In this document: piece by piece, positions 25,981 to 35,087 of the stretch
Layout of the letters: each line of letters begins with the position of its first letter
How positions within the stretch are numbered: the stretch's first letter is position 1
Assembly (NCBI RefSeq): GCF_028283705.1
Contig: NZ_JAPWKD010000025.1
Span: forward strand, 57,652-121,651
DNA length: 64,000 nt
DNA from: Pantoea sp.
GTDB taxonomy: Bacteria > Pseudomonadota > Gammaproteobacteria > Enterobacterales > Enterobacteriaceae
Direction: 5' to 3'
Notes under the pieces: model-generated
What the model saw: the letters and a program-made list of their open reading frames with translations, nothing else
Database searches by the model: none
Told to the model about the DNA's origin: nothing
Translations under genes and position numbers: made by a program

Positions 25981-26763
25981 ATGCTGACCCTTAAAGCGTT
26001 TTCACTCTGCGTTGTTATGATCATCCTGTTGTCGCTTTGTGCCAGCCTGGCGCGTGCCACGCATAGCGTTGGAGCCACCAGCGAGCGTGATGGCTGGTGG
26101 TCAGCGCGGCGTGATTCAGCCGGTATCGCCCCCGACCCGCGCAGCCATGCGTCGGAAGCGATTGTGCAGGTTTATGCGGCCCCGACCTATGGCTGGAAGG
26201 GGGCGGTGGCGGTCCATCCGTGGATCATCTTTAAGCGCGCCGGTGAAACGCAATACAACCGTTATGAGGTGATTAGCTGGGGCAGCGATGACAAAGTGCG
26301 CCACAACGCCAATGTCCCGGATGGTTACTGGTATGGCGCACGGCCAAGGCTATTGGTGGAGCATCGCGGGGCGGCGGCGCAGGCGATGATTCCGCAGATT
26401 GAAGCTGCCATCAAATCCTATCCGTGGCCCCAGACTTATCACGCCTGGCCGGGTCCGAACAGCAATACGTTTCTTGCCCATATTGGCCGTGAAGTTCCGG
26501 CACTGGAACTGGATTTACCCGCCAACGCGGTAGGGAAGGATTACCGGCCGCTGTGGAATCCGGTGGGGCTACCGCCATCGGGACGAGGCATTCAGGTATC
26601 CGTGCTGGGGCTGGCTGGGGTGACAGTCGGCGCTGAAGAAGGGTTTGAACTGAATGTGCTGGGCCTGAATATGGGGCTGGATTTCAGCCCGTTCCGTCTG
26701 CGCTTACCCTTTATTGGTGGCATCGGTAGCGACAATGTTCAGCAGGATAACCCGCCGGGTTAA
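25981..26763 (+). CDS. DUF3750 family exported protein
   Basis: A 260-residue protein with a signal peptide or N-terminal anchor (FSLCVVMIILLSLCASLARA, cleavage plausible after ARA near residue 27). The conserved body has VQVYAAPTYGWKGAVAVHPWIIFKRAG, YEVISWG, YPWPQTYHAWPGPNSNTFLAHIGREVPAL and a glycine-rich C-terminus. I recognise this as DUF3750, function unknown. The invariant-looking HAWPGPNSNTF motif resembles a small hydrolase or cysteine-free transferase site, but that is speculation. Its TAA (26761-26763) overlaps the convergent mgtE stop inside one TTAA. Confidence 0.8.
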   Translation: MLTLKAFSLCVVMIILLSLCASLARATHSVGATSERDGWWSARRDSAGIAPDPRSHASEAIVQVYAAPTYGWKGAVAVHPWIIFKRAGETQYNRYEVISWGSDDKVRHNANVPDGYWYGARPRLLVEHRGAAAQAMIPQIEAAIKSYPWPQTYHAWPGPNSNTFLAHIGREVPALELDLPANAVGKDYRPLWNPVGLPPSGRGIQVSVLGLAGVTVGAEEGFELNVLGLNMGLDFSPFRLRLPFIGGIGSDNVQQDNPPG

Positions 26764-28193
26764 TGGTGCAGTAAAAACAGCGTAGCCAGCCCGAGGAAAA
26801 TAAAAAAGCCCCCGGTATCGGTGATGGCGGTGATCAGCACGCTGGATCCGACTGCCGGGTCGCGTTTCAGTTTGGTCATGATCAGTGGGATCAGCACCCC
26901 CATCAACGCAGCCAGCAGCAGGTTGAGCACCATCGCCAGCATCATCACCCCTCCCAGCGCCAGATTGTCGTACATCATCCAGGTGACTCCGCCCATAATG
27001 CCGCCCCAGAACACGCCGTTTAGCAACGCGACGCCAAGCTCGCGCAGGATCAGAAACGAAAAGTTGCCCGGTTCCACCTGATGCAATGCCAGCGCGCGCA
27101 CAATCATGGTGATGGTTTGATTGCCGGTATTACCGCCAATCCCGGCCACGATCGGCATCAGGGTTGCCAGCGCCACCAGTTGCGAGATAGTGGCTTCAAA
27201 CAGGCCGATCACGCGCGAGGCAACAAACGCGGTGCAAAGGTTAATCGCCAGCCACGCCCAGCGTTTGCTTACCGCTTTACGTACCGGCGCGAACACATCC
27301 TCTTCCTGGCTGATACCGCCCATTTTACGGATATTGCTTTCGTTCTCTTCGTTGACGAGGTCAATCACGTCCTCGACGATAACGCGGCCAATCAGCTTGC
27401 CTTTTGCATCGGTGACCGCGGCAGAAATCAGGTTATAACGTTCAAATGCGCCCGCCGCGTCTTCCGCTTTATCGTTAAGCTGGAAGGTGGTGGGTTTGGC
27501 GTTCATAACGCTTTCAACCCGCGTGCTGGGCGGATTAAGCAGGATGGTGGTGAGCGGCAGCTCGCCCAGCAATTGGTTGCTTTTATCGGTGATAAATAGC
27601 TTATCAGTGCCATCCGGCATGGTTTTATGGCGGCGCAAAAAACGCTGCACGGTGGCCAGTGTGACATCCGCGCGCACCGTCAGGATGTTGAAATCCATGA
27701 TACGCGCCACCTGGTCACGGTCGAACTCTTCCACGCTGAGCACATGCGCACGCTGGCTGGGATCCAGCGTGGTCAGCAGGCGTCCGGTCAGATCGCGCGG
27801 CAGATAGCGTGCCAGATAAGCCTGGTCGTCAAGATCCAGCGGCTCGATGGCGCGCAGGATCTCGCGATCGGTCATGTTTTCGGTCAGGCTGGCCCAGACA
27901 GTATCGGAGGCTTCAACCAATACCCGACCACGTTGTTCACAGGGAACTAAGCGCCACAGTGCCTGACGCTCGACATGCGGCAGCGCTTCGAGAATGTCGG
28001 CCAAATCCGCGGCGTGCATCATCTGCAAATCACTTTCCAGCTGCTGACGCCAGCCGTTGATCTCTTTCAGCTCACTGGCAGACAAATCCACCGATTTATC
28101 CAGCAGAACATCCACTAAATCGTGTTGAGTAAGCAGCAGGTTGAGAATGCGATGGCGGGTTTCAGTCAGTTGTTGCGCGGGCGAAGCAGACAT
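26760..28193 (-). CDS. mgtE: magnesium transporter MgtE
   Basis: Inner-membrane Mg2+ channel of 477 residues. It has an N-terminal helical Mg-sensing domain (MHAADLADILEALPHVERQALWRL), two CBS domains (about 155-280, with ESVMNAKPTTFQLNDKAEDA) and a connecting helix. Five membrane helices form the pore signature MPIVAGIGGNTGNQTITMIVRALA. The gene is absent at this position in E. coli. A Mg-responsive leader, as in some mgtE genes, would lie in 28194-28313; I see no obvious M-box. Confidence 0.95.
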   Translation of the reverse strand: MSASPAQQLTETRHRILNLLLTQHDLVDVLLDKSVDLSASELKEINGWRQQLESDLQMMHAADLADILEALPHVERQALWRLVPCEQRGRVLVEASDTVWASLTENMTDREILRAIEPLDLDDQAYLARYLPRDLTGRLLTTLDPSQRAHVLSVEEFDRDQVARIMDFNILTVRADVTLATVQRFLRRHKTMPDGTDKLFITDKSNQLLGELPLTTILLNPPSTRVESVMNAKPTTFQLNDKAEDAAGAFERYNLISAAVTDAKGKLIGRVIVEDVIDLVNEENESNIRKMGGISQEEDVFAPVRKAVSKRWAWLAINLCTAFVASRVIGLFEATISQLVALATLMPIVAGIGGNTGNQTITMIVRALALHQVEPGNFSFLILRELGVALLNGVFWGGIMGGVTWMMYDNLALGGVMMLAMVLNLLLAALMGVLIPLIMTKLKRDPAVGSSVLITAITDTGGFFIFLGLATLFLLHH

Positions 28194-28313
28194 AACGCGT
28201 CCTTTGTGTCTGTAATTGTCAGGTCGAAGTGTAGTGCGTTACGGGTAAACAGGGCAAAACAGGTTGCATTGTCGCACAGGGCAATGTGAAGGTGCAGTGA
28301 CTCGCAAATTCCT

Positions 28314-28550
28314 TTAACGCGTGTCGGTACTGCTTTGCGTCACCGGATCGGGCGTGGCTTTCTTCTGCTGATGATGCTCAATGGCACCTGGAATAGTGAA
28401 AATCAGACGGCCAACCAAAATGAAAAAACTGATCAGCAAAACAATGCGCGTCATCGAACCGGTTTTGGGACGTCTTCGTGCGGGGAAAGCGTTATTCACG
28501 CGGGGTGATTCCTGTCGATACCCATTTGGGCGATAGCAACATTTAGTCAT
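28314..28550 (-). CDS. yfgG: YfgG family small membrane protein
   Basis: A 78-residue protein whose core MTRIVLLISFFILVGRLIFTIPGAIEHHQQKK matches E. coli YfgG (about 63 residues), a single-helix membrane protein reported to matter for nickel and cobalt stress. The first 32 residues (rich in Arg, Pro and Asn) differ, and a shorter protein from the internal ATG before TRIVLL is possible. The gene lies near ppx as in E. coli, but yfgF is replaced here by tehB. Confidence 0.78.
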   Translation of the reverse strand: MTKCCYRPNGYRQESPRVNNAFPARRRPKTGSMTRIVLLISFFILVGRLIFTIPGAIEHHQQKKATPDPVTQSSTDTR

Positions 28551-28630
28551 ACTTAGATCGGTAAAGCAATCGCTGTGTGAAAAATGAGCAGAAAAGGTTA
28601 AAAGTGGCGGCGCATCTGCGCCGCGACCAA

Positions 28631-29230
28631 TCAGTAACTGGCTTTTTGCGCCAGCAGCGTAGCGAAGCGGCAGCGGATTCGCTGGCCGTTTTCATCACGC
28701 CGATGCAGCTCACCAACATGCTCGTTATATTTCACGATATGCCAGTTGCGATAGTAGTTACTGAGTTCACCGGATTTAAAGGTGAACGGGAAGTTGAGCG
28801 GATTGGGATAATCGTCAGTGTCCATGGCGGCGACAATCAGGTTGTAGCCATATTTCACCGTGCTGGCCTGCATATCGGCAATCAGCTGCGGAATGGTTTC
28901 CGGTTGCAGAAACATCATCACCACGGTGGAGAGCACCAGCTGGTAATCGCCGTTGAAGCGGACCTGGTTCAGGTCACAGGCTTCCGCCCGGATATGTTGC
29001 AGCTGCTCATCGTGGATAATCTGCTGCAACCGGGCCAGGCTTTGCGGATTGCTATCCCAGCCAGTGACATCAAACCCCTGTTGATTGAGATACAGGCTGT
29101 TGCGGCCCTGGCCGCAGCCCAAATCCAGCACCTTACCGGGTGTTAATTTGGGCAGTGCTTCCAGCACTTCCGAGTGCGGTGGCGTCAGGCCATACTTTTC
29201 CGCGAAATAGTTGTCAGGACGAATGGTCAT
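28631..29230 (-). CDS. tehB: tellurite resistance methyltransferase TehB
   Basis: A 199-residue SAM-dependent methyltransferase with motif I KVLDLGCGQGRNSLYLNQQGFDVTGWD, VLSTVVMMFLQPETIPQLIADMQ and the N-terminal RPDNYFAEKYGLTPPHSEV, as in TehB. The family detoxifies tellurite by methylation and may serve other thiol or metalloid chemistry. The start is 12 bases after the ppx stop, so it is probably co-transcribed as ppk-ppx-tehB. No tehA gene is present. Confidence 0.9.
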   Translation of the reverse strand: MTIRPDNYFAEKYGLTPPHSEVLEALPKLTPGKVLDLGCGQGRNSLYLNQQGFDVTGWDSNPQSLARLQQIIHDEQLQHIRAEACDLNQVRFNGDYQLVLSTVVMMFLQPETIPQLIADMQASTVKYGYNLIVAAMDTDDYPNPLNFPFTFKSGELSNYYRNWHIVKYNEHVGELHRRDENGQRIRCRFATLLAQKASY

Positions 29231-29242
29231 AATAACCCGCGT

Positions 29243-30766
29243 TTACTCCTCTTGCAGAATCAGGTTCCAGCCGGTCACTTCATTCCAGTAGCTTTGCTCG
29301 CGCTCCAGATCCAGCTGCACCAGCGTGTTCTGGCTGAAGTAGCCTGCCGGGAAAGTGAGCGTCCAGTGTCCGTCATCGGTATTCAGCTTCAGCGTATCCG
29401 GGCGCGTGGTGGCCTGGCGCTGATTATTCAACAGGGTGCCGAGACGTAGCAGGAAAACCAGCGGCAGAAACTGCTTCTTCTTAAACAAGGTGAAACGTGG
29501 CATTTCATCCACCTTCACCGCTTTACGGTGGAAGCGTACCAGCATCGCCAGCAGCATCTGTTGATCCTGATTAAAACCTGGCATGTTGGTGTATTGCAGG
29601 ATGTAGGCCGAGTGACGCTGCATGCCGCTGTGGTTGATGGTCAGTCCGACTTCATGCAAGGTTGCCGCCCATTTCAGCAGGGCCGCCAGTTGCGGATTCG
29701 CCAGCTTTGGGTTTTGGTCGAGCCATTGCAGATACAGTTGCTCGGTGGTTTCCAGCACACGACGCGCCTGCTCGTTATCGATGGCGTAATGATTTGCCAG
29801 ACTTTGAGCGGTACGGCTGCGGATATCCTGGTGGCGGAAGCGGCCTTCCATTTCATACAGCACGCCTTCGCGCAGGGCACCATCGGACAGACGCAGCTCG
29901 CGAATCGCCAACGCATCAAAGACGCCACACAGAATTGCCAGTCCAGGCACAAACACCGCTTTACGTTCTTCAGACAGGCCCGGCAGGCTAAGTGCTGCAA
30001 AAGATTTGTGCTTGATCACCTCGTTATACAGCTGGTCCAGCCGCTCCGGGGTAATCAGCTTCTCTTTCTCGCCCATGGCCAGCAGCACTTCACAGGCGGC
30101 TTTGATGGTGCCAGACGCGCCCAGCGCGTACTGCCAGCCATGCAGACGATATTGCCAGGCCAGGGTTTCCAGCTTTTGCGCCGCCGCCAGACGGGCGCGA
30201 CGGAAGTTTTCCGGCGAGATTTCCCCTTTGGGGAAATACAGCTGGGCAAAGCTGACGCAACCCATACGGCGGCTTTCCACCAGCTGCGGTTCGAAATCTT
30301 CGCCAATCACCAGCTCGGTCGAGCCGCCGCCGATATCGATCACCAGCTTACGGCCTTTCTCCGGCTGCGTATGTTCCACGCCCATAAAGATCAGACGTGC
30401 TTCTTCATTGCCGGAAATCACTTCAATCGGGTAGGGGATGACGTCGGCCGCCCGTTGCAGAAACTCTTCAGCGTTAATCGCCTGACGCAGCGTATGCGTC
30501 CCCACGATGGTGACGTTAGCCGGGCTGAACCCTTGCAGGCGCTCGGCAAACAGCGCCAGGCAGCTCAGCCCGCGCTGGATCGCCTCTTCGCTCAGGCGAT
30601 TCTGTGCATCCAGCCCATCGGCCAGATGCACACGTTGCTTGAGTCGTCCCAGCACCTGCATGGCACCATCCACCACACGGGCAATCACCATATGAAAACT
30701 GTTGGAGCCGAGGTCAATGGCCGCAAACTCCTGTGGCTTCGGCGTACTCTTATGGGAAATTGGCAT
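29243..30766 (-). CDS. ppx: exopolyphosphatase
   Basis: Processively hydrolyses polyphosphate and in this family can also convert pppGpp to ppGpp. The 507 residues include the actin-like ASKHA signatures FAAIDLGSNSFHMVIAR near the start and KLVIDIGGGSTELVIG near residue 145. The catalytic-region Glu is in ISGNEEARLIFMGV, and a C-terminal HD-type helical domain has LLKWAATLHEVGLTINH. It begins 5 bases after the ppk stop, the usual ppk-ppx operon. Confidence 0.97.
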   Translation of the reverse strand: MPISHKSTPKPQEFAAIDLGSNSFHMVIARVVDGAMQVLGRLKQRVHLADGLDAQNRLSEEAIQRGLSCLALFAERLQGFSPANVTIVGTHTLRQAINAEEFLQRAADVIPYPIEVISGNEEARLIFMGVEHTQPEKGRKLVIDIGGGSTELVIGEDFEPQLVESRRMGCVSFAQLYFPKGEISPENFRRARLAAAQKLETLAWQYRLHGWQYALGASGTIKAACEVLLAMGEKEKLITPERLDQLYNEVIKHKSFAALSLPGLSEERKAVFVPGLAILCGVFDALAIRELRLSDGALREGVLYEMEGRFRHQDIRSRTAQSLANHYAIDNEQARRVLETTEQLYLQWLDQNPKLANPQLAALLKWAATLHEVGLTINHSGMQRHSAYILQYTNMPGFNQDQQMLLAMLVRFHRKAVKVDEMPRFTLFKKKQFLPLVFLLRLGTLLNNQRQATTRPDTLKLNTDDGHWTLTFPAGYFSQNTLVQLDLEREQSYWNEVTGWNLILQEE

Positions 30767-30771
30767 AGGAA

Positions 30772-32832
30772 TTATTCAGGTTGTTCCAGTTTCTTGATGT
30801 AATCGTAAATCGCCAGCTGCGAGCGCACCTTCCGGCGGTTGCCGCGCGGCACATAACGGTTACTCAGTTCTTTGTCGACGATACGGGCTTTTACTGTATC
30901 GCTAAACAGGATGGCAATGATATCCAGGACGCGCTCTTTCAGACGAGGGTCCAGGATCGACACCGCCACTTCAATACGATAATCGATATTGCGTGTCATC
31001 CAGTCCGCAGAGGAGAGATACACTTTTTTATCGCCACCGTTTTCGAAAATATAGACGCGGTCGTGCTCCAGGTAGCGGTCAACGATACTAATCACGCGAA
31101 TATTTTCGCTAATGCCGGGTAAATCCGGGATCAGCGAGCACATACCGCGTACCAGCAGGTTCACTTTTACTCCGGCAGATGACGCCGCATACAGCCGATC
31201 CACCAGACCGTTATCCACCAGGTTATTAATTTTCAACGTAATACCCGCTGGAATACCCTGCTGCACGTTGGCAATTTCGTTATCAATCAATTGATAAAGC
31301 ATATTGCGCGAATTTTGCGGCGACACCATCAGATGGTCGAAACTCACCGGACGATACGGATTTTCAATAAAGTTAAACACCCGACGGACTTCATTGGTGA
31401 TACGCGCATCCGCAGTTAACAAAGAATAGTCAGTATAAATGCGTGCGGTTTTTTCGTTGAAGTTACCGGTGCCGATATGTGCGTAGCGCACAATCTCGTC
31501 CCCTTCGCGACGCGAGATCAGGAACAGTTTGGCGTGAATTTTCAGACCCGGCGCAGAGAAAATCACATGGACGCCTGCTTCGGTCAGACGCTTCGCCCAG
31601 CGGATGTTGGCTTCCTCATCAAAGCGCGCCTGCAATTCCACCACCACCGTCACTTTTTTGCCATTGTAGGCCGCGTGGATCATCGCATCCATGATGCGCG
31701 AGTTTTTCGCCACACGGTAGATGTTGATTTTGATCGCCAGCACGCTGGGGTCGAAGGAAGCCTGGCGCAGCAGTTCCAGCACATGCTCGAAAGTATGGTA
31801 CGGATAGTAGAGCAGCACATCGCGGTTGCGAATGGCGTCAAAGCCGTTGCGGAAGCCATCAAAGCCAATATGACGAATCTGCGGTAACGGGCGATTCTCC
31901 AGATTGCTTTTACCTTCATTCGGGAAACTGATGAAATCTTTGAAGTTATGGTAACGGCCGCCCGGCACCACCGAGTCATAGTTGGAGATAGAGAGCTTAT
32001 GACGCAGCATCTCCACCATTTCATCCGGCATATCACGCTGATATACGAAGCGTACCGGCTCGGCGTTGAGGCGCTGTTTCAGGCTGGAGGACATCAGTTC
32101 CAGCAGGCTGGATTCCATCTCAGTGACCAGATCGTACTCGGCATCGCGCGTCATCTTCATGGAATAGGCATTCAGCGAATCATAATCGAAAAAGCCTTTG
32201 AAAATTTCATCAAGGCAATAGCGCAGAATGTTGTCCAGCAGGATCATCGGTTTACGACGGCGGGGTGACTCGGCCGGCAGGTTAACGAAACGCGGCACTT
32301 TATCGGACGGAATCTCCAGCAGGGCATAGCGTTTGTCTTCACCACGAATGATTTCCACCGCCAGATAGGTGTAATCGTCCTTAAGGAATTCGATTAAATC
32401 GGTGTCGTGGTTGAGCAGAATCGGCGTGATATGCTGACGCAGCTGGTGCTTGAAGTAATACCGCAGCCAGACCTGCTGATTGGGCGACAGCTGACGTTCA
32501 TTAATCAGGAAGATCTGATTACGCGCCATCTCCAGCAGCAATTCGTTATACAACGCGTCAAATTCCTGGTCGGATTTCAGCACCCGTAGTTGAATTTTCT
32601 TCAGCAGATGACGTGGGGTGCTGGGCGATCCTTGTTCCTCACCGATCAGAATGCGACGTTTCAAATCCGCGAAGCGGACTTTATAAAACTCATCAAGGTT
32701 GTTCGAATAGATCCCGAGGAAACGCATACGTTCAATCAGCGGGTTACTTTTATCCGCTGCTTCCTGTAACACGCGTTCATTAAATGATAACCAGCTTAAT
32801 TCTTTTTCTATATACAGCTTTTCCTGACCCAT
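30772..32832 (-). CDS. ppk1: polyphosphate kinase 1
   Basis: Reversible synthesis of polyphosphate from ATP at the membrane periphery. The 686 residues show the N-terminal LYIEKELSWLSFNERVLQEA, the head domain, and two phospholipase-D-like catalytic domains with the phosphorylated-histidine block APGLKIHAKLFLISRR and HIGTGNFNEKTARIYTDYSLLT. The C-terminus contains DWMTRNIDYRIEVAVSI. It is the first gene of ppk-ppx(-tehB), divergent from the Pst-type operon over 173 bases; I could not find a convincing Pho box between them. Confidence 0.97.
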   Translation of the reverse strand: MGQEKLYIEKELSWLSFNERVLQEAADKSNPLIERMRFLGIYSNNLDEFYKVRFADLKRRILIGEEQGSPSTPRHLLKKIQLRVLKSDQEFDALYNELLLEMARNQIFLINERQLSPNQQVWLRYYFKHQLRQHITPILLNHDTDLIEFLKDDYTYLAVEIIRGEDKRYALLEIPSDKVPRFVNLPAESPRRRKPMILLDNILRYCLDEIFKGFFDYDSLNAYSMKMTRDAEYDLVTEMESSLLELMSSSLKQRLNAEPVRFVYQRDMPDEMVEMLRHKLSISNYDSVVPGGRYHNFKDFISFPNEGKSNLENRPLPQIRHIGFDGFRNGFDAIRNRDVLLYYPYHTFEHVLELLRQASFDPSVLAIKINIYRVAKNSRIMDAMIHAAYNGKKVTVVVELQARFDEEANIRWAKRLTEAGVHVIFSAPGLKIHAKLFLISRREGDEIVRYAHIGTGNFNEKTARIYTDYSLLTADARITNEVRRVFNFIENPYRPVSFDHLMVSPQNSRNMLYQLIDNEIANVQQGIPAGITLKINNLVDNGLVDRLYAASSAGVKVNLLVRGMCSLIPDLPGISENIRVISIVDRYLEHDRVYIFENGGDKKVYLSSADWMTRNIDYRIEVAVSILDPRLKERVLDIIAILFSDTVKARIVDKELSNRYVPRGNRRKVRSQLAIYDYIKKLEQPE

Positions 32833-33005
32833 TCTGACTCCGTGATGCTGTTGCTGGACGGGGTGTCCGGCGAAAAGGGGCTTTCCGCTCAGTGTCCGTC
32901 ACCATTATGGCGAGAGTATGGCAGGCTTGTCCAACGCCAACAGTTGTCTTATCAATCAGCTACGGGCAACATAGCGGCTTGTCTACGAGCGTAACCCTGG
33001 TCTGC

Positions 33006-35087
33006 ATGAGCATAACAAGAATTCCCGTCCACTTTAGTGATAGCCGCCGTCGAGCCATCGACCGGTGGGTAAAGCGTGTTGTCACCGCCTGCGGCGTGGG
33101 GATTCTGGCTTTGATGTTACTGCTATTTTTCTGGTTGATCTGGGTAGTAATGCCACTTTTTAATCCGCCAGGGATGCAGATCGTCGCCAGTCAGCAGCTG
33201 TGGGATAAGGCCCCGGTGCTGGCATTAGGCAACGATGGGCAACTGGGATGGCGCATCAGCCGCGATGAAGCACGTTTTATTCCGCTTGATGGTCAACCTG
33301 CCGGGCCTGCGCTGGCACTGAATGGTAAACCGGATGCGGTGGTGCAAAGCGCCGACCACAACAGCCTGCTGTTGAATATGCAGGGTGACCTGATGTTGAT
33401 GCAACCGGTTAATGGTGAATGGCGTTTTCCGCTGGGCGATCGTCCGATGCATCTGCCGCAGGGAGCCGTAGCGCAGATGGCACTGGCTACCCTCGGGGTT
33501 GATCAATGGCGCATCGCTGCGCAAACCGCCAGCGGCATTATCGTGCTGACGCTGGATAAATCAGCCCACGTCAACCAGATTGTCCTGTCTCAACAGCAGG
33601 CTGATCATCTGCTGTTCTCCCCGGATGGCAACCTGCTGTATACCAGCGAGGGCCGTCTGCTGCGTGTCTGGCAAATCAGCGATGACGGTGCGCAACTGCG
33701 TGAAACACAAACGCTGGTGCAGCGTCCGCGTAGCCTGCATCTGCTGGCTGGTGGCCGCACCCTGCTGATTCAGGATCAACGCGGCATCAGCCAATGGTTC
33801 GCGATTACCGGTCCACAGGGGCCACGTTTACAGGAAATCCATACTTTTGACGGCAGTTCGGATACGGCTTTGATTGTGACCGAACCACAGCGTCGCGTCT
33901 TCGCCACCCTGACACCTGAGGGCGATGTCAGCCTGTTCGCCAGTAAGCAGCAGGGGGCGACAGTCACCCGCAAGCTGGAACCGGGCATCGTGGCTGCCGC
34001 TTTTTCACCGCGCGGCGAAACGCTGGTGGTGGAACGGGCAGGGCAATGGCAGCGTCTGCGCCTTGACGATCCCTGGCCTGACTTTAGCTGGCGCAATCTG
34101 TGGCAGAAAATCTGGTATGAAAACTATCCACAGCCAGATTGGGTGTGGCAATCCACGGCGGCGGGGGACAGCTATCAGGCCAAATTCAGCCTGATACCGA
34201 TGATTATTGGCACCCTGAAGGCCGCCAGCCTGGCGCTGTTGTTTGCCACTCCACTGGCGCTGGCTGCGGCGATGTACACCGCGTGGTTTATGACACCGGG
34301 CCTGCGCCGCTGGGTGAAACCGGGCATTGAGATGATGGGTGCGCTGCCGAGCGTGGTCATCGGCCTGATTGCCGGGGTGTGGCTGGCACCGCATATCAGC
34401 AATGCGTTGATTGGCGTGTTACTGTTGCCGCTGATACTGGCGGCCACGTTGTTGTTATGCGGAGTGCTCAGCCCGCGGCTGCCCGCGCGCTGGCGTCAGC
34501 CTGGCTATGAAGTGCTGCTGTTGCTGCCGATTCTGCTGGTGGTGACGTTGCTGACGCTCTGGCTGCCAACCCATTTCTGGCCCGCGATGGGGGAACGGCT
34601 GGCTCATTATGAACAGCGCAACCTGCTGGTGGCTGCGCTGGCGATGGCATTTGCGCTGGTACCCCTGATTTTTACCTTATCGGAAGATGCGTTATTCAGC
34701 GTGCCGGTCTCACTGGGGCAAGGCTCGCTGGCGCTGGGGGCTACGCCGTGGCAGACCCTGACGCGTGTGATCTTGCCCGGTGCTTCGGCCGGGATTTTTG
34801 CCGCACTGATGATTGGTTTTGGTCGGGCTCTGGGGGAAACCATGATCGTGCTGATGGCAACCGGTAACACCCCGGTGAGTGAAGGCGGGTTATTTGCCGG
34901 ATTACGTGCGCTTTCCGCCAATATCGCTATTGAAATGCCGGAAGCGGCAGCGGGCAGCGCCCATTATCGCATTCTGTTTCTCAGTGCGCTGATTCTGCTG
35001 ATATTTACCTTAATCATTAACACGGTGGCGGAAGTGATCCGTCAGCGCCTGCGACAGCGCTACAGCCAGCATGAGGGACAGGGATGA
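33006..35087 (+). CDS. pstC: PstC-like phosphate ABC permease with large extracytoplasmic domain
   Basis: A 693-residue protein, more than twice the length of E. coli PstC. One membrane helix (about 25-47, GILALMLLLFFWLIWVVM) is followed by a roughly 370-residue beta-rich, WD40-like periplasmic part (LLFSPDGNLLYTSEGRLLRVWQIS, VAAAFSPRGETLVVERAG). A normal permease core comes after it, with the EAA loop GATPWQTLTRVILPGASAGIFAALMIGFGRALGETM. The ATG at 33006 is chosen because the frame upstream (to 32892) lacks hydrophobic or conserved sequence. Large PstC proteins of this type occur in Pseudomonas and as second Pst systems in some enterobacteria. No pstS gene is adjacent. Confidence 0.85.
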   Translation: MSITRIPVHFSDSRRRAIDRWVKRVVTACGVGILALMLLLFFWLIWVVMPLFNPPGMQIVASQQLWDKAPVLALGNDGQLGWRISRDEARFIPLDGQPAGPALALNGKPDAVVQSADHNSLLLNMQGDLMLMQPVNGEWRFPLGDRPMHLPQGAVAQMALATLGVDQWRIAAQTASGIIVLTLDKSAHVNQIVLSQQQADHLLFSPDGNLLYTSEGRLLRVWQISDDGAQLRETQTLVQRPRSLHLLAGGRTLLIQDQRGISQWFAITGPQGPRLQEIHTFDGSSDTALIVTEPQRRVFATLTPEGDVSLFASKQQGATVTRKLEPGIVAAAFSPRGETLVVERAGQWQRLRLDDPWPDFSWRNLWQKIWYENYPQPDWVWQSTAAGDSYQAKFSLIPMIIGTLKAASLALLFATPLALAAAMYTAWFMTPGLRRWVKPGIEMMGALPSVVIGLIAGVWLAPHISNALIGVLLLPLILAATLLLCGVLSPRLPARWRQPGYEVLLLLPILLVVTLLTLWLPTHFWPAMGERLAHYEQRNLLVAALAMAFALVPLIFTLSEDALFSVPVSLGQGSLALGATPWQTLTRVILPGASAGIFAALMIGFGRALGETMIVLMATGNTPVSEGGLFAGLRALSANIAIEMPEAAAGSAHYRILFLSALILLIFTLIINTVAEVIRQRLRQRYSQHEGQG

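Noticed and set aside
28194..28313. Mg2+-sensing M-box riboswitch before mgtE
   Set aside because: The region is only 120 bases and shows none of the conserved long-stem layout I would expect.
32833..33005. Pho box between ppk and the Pst-type operon
   Set aside because: Several TTGTC/CTGTC-like words occur but never as the 11-base-spaced direct repeat that PhoB needs.
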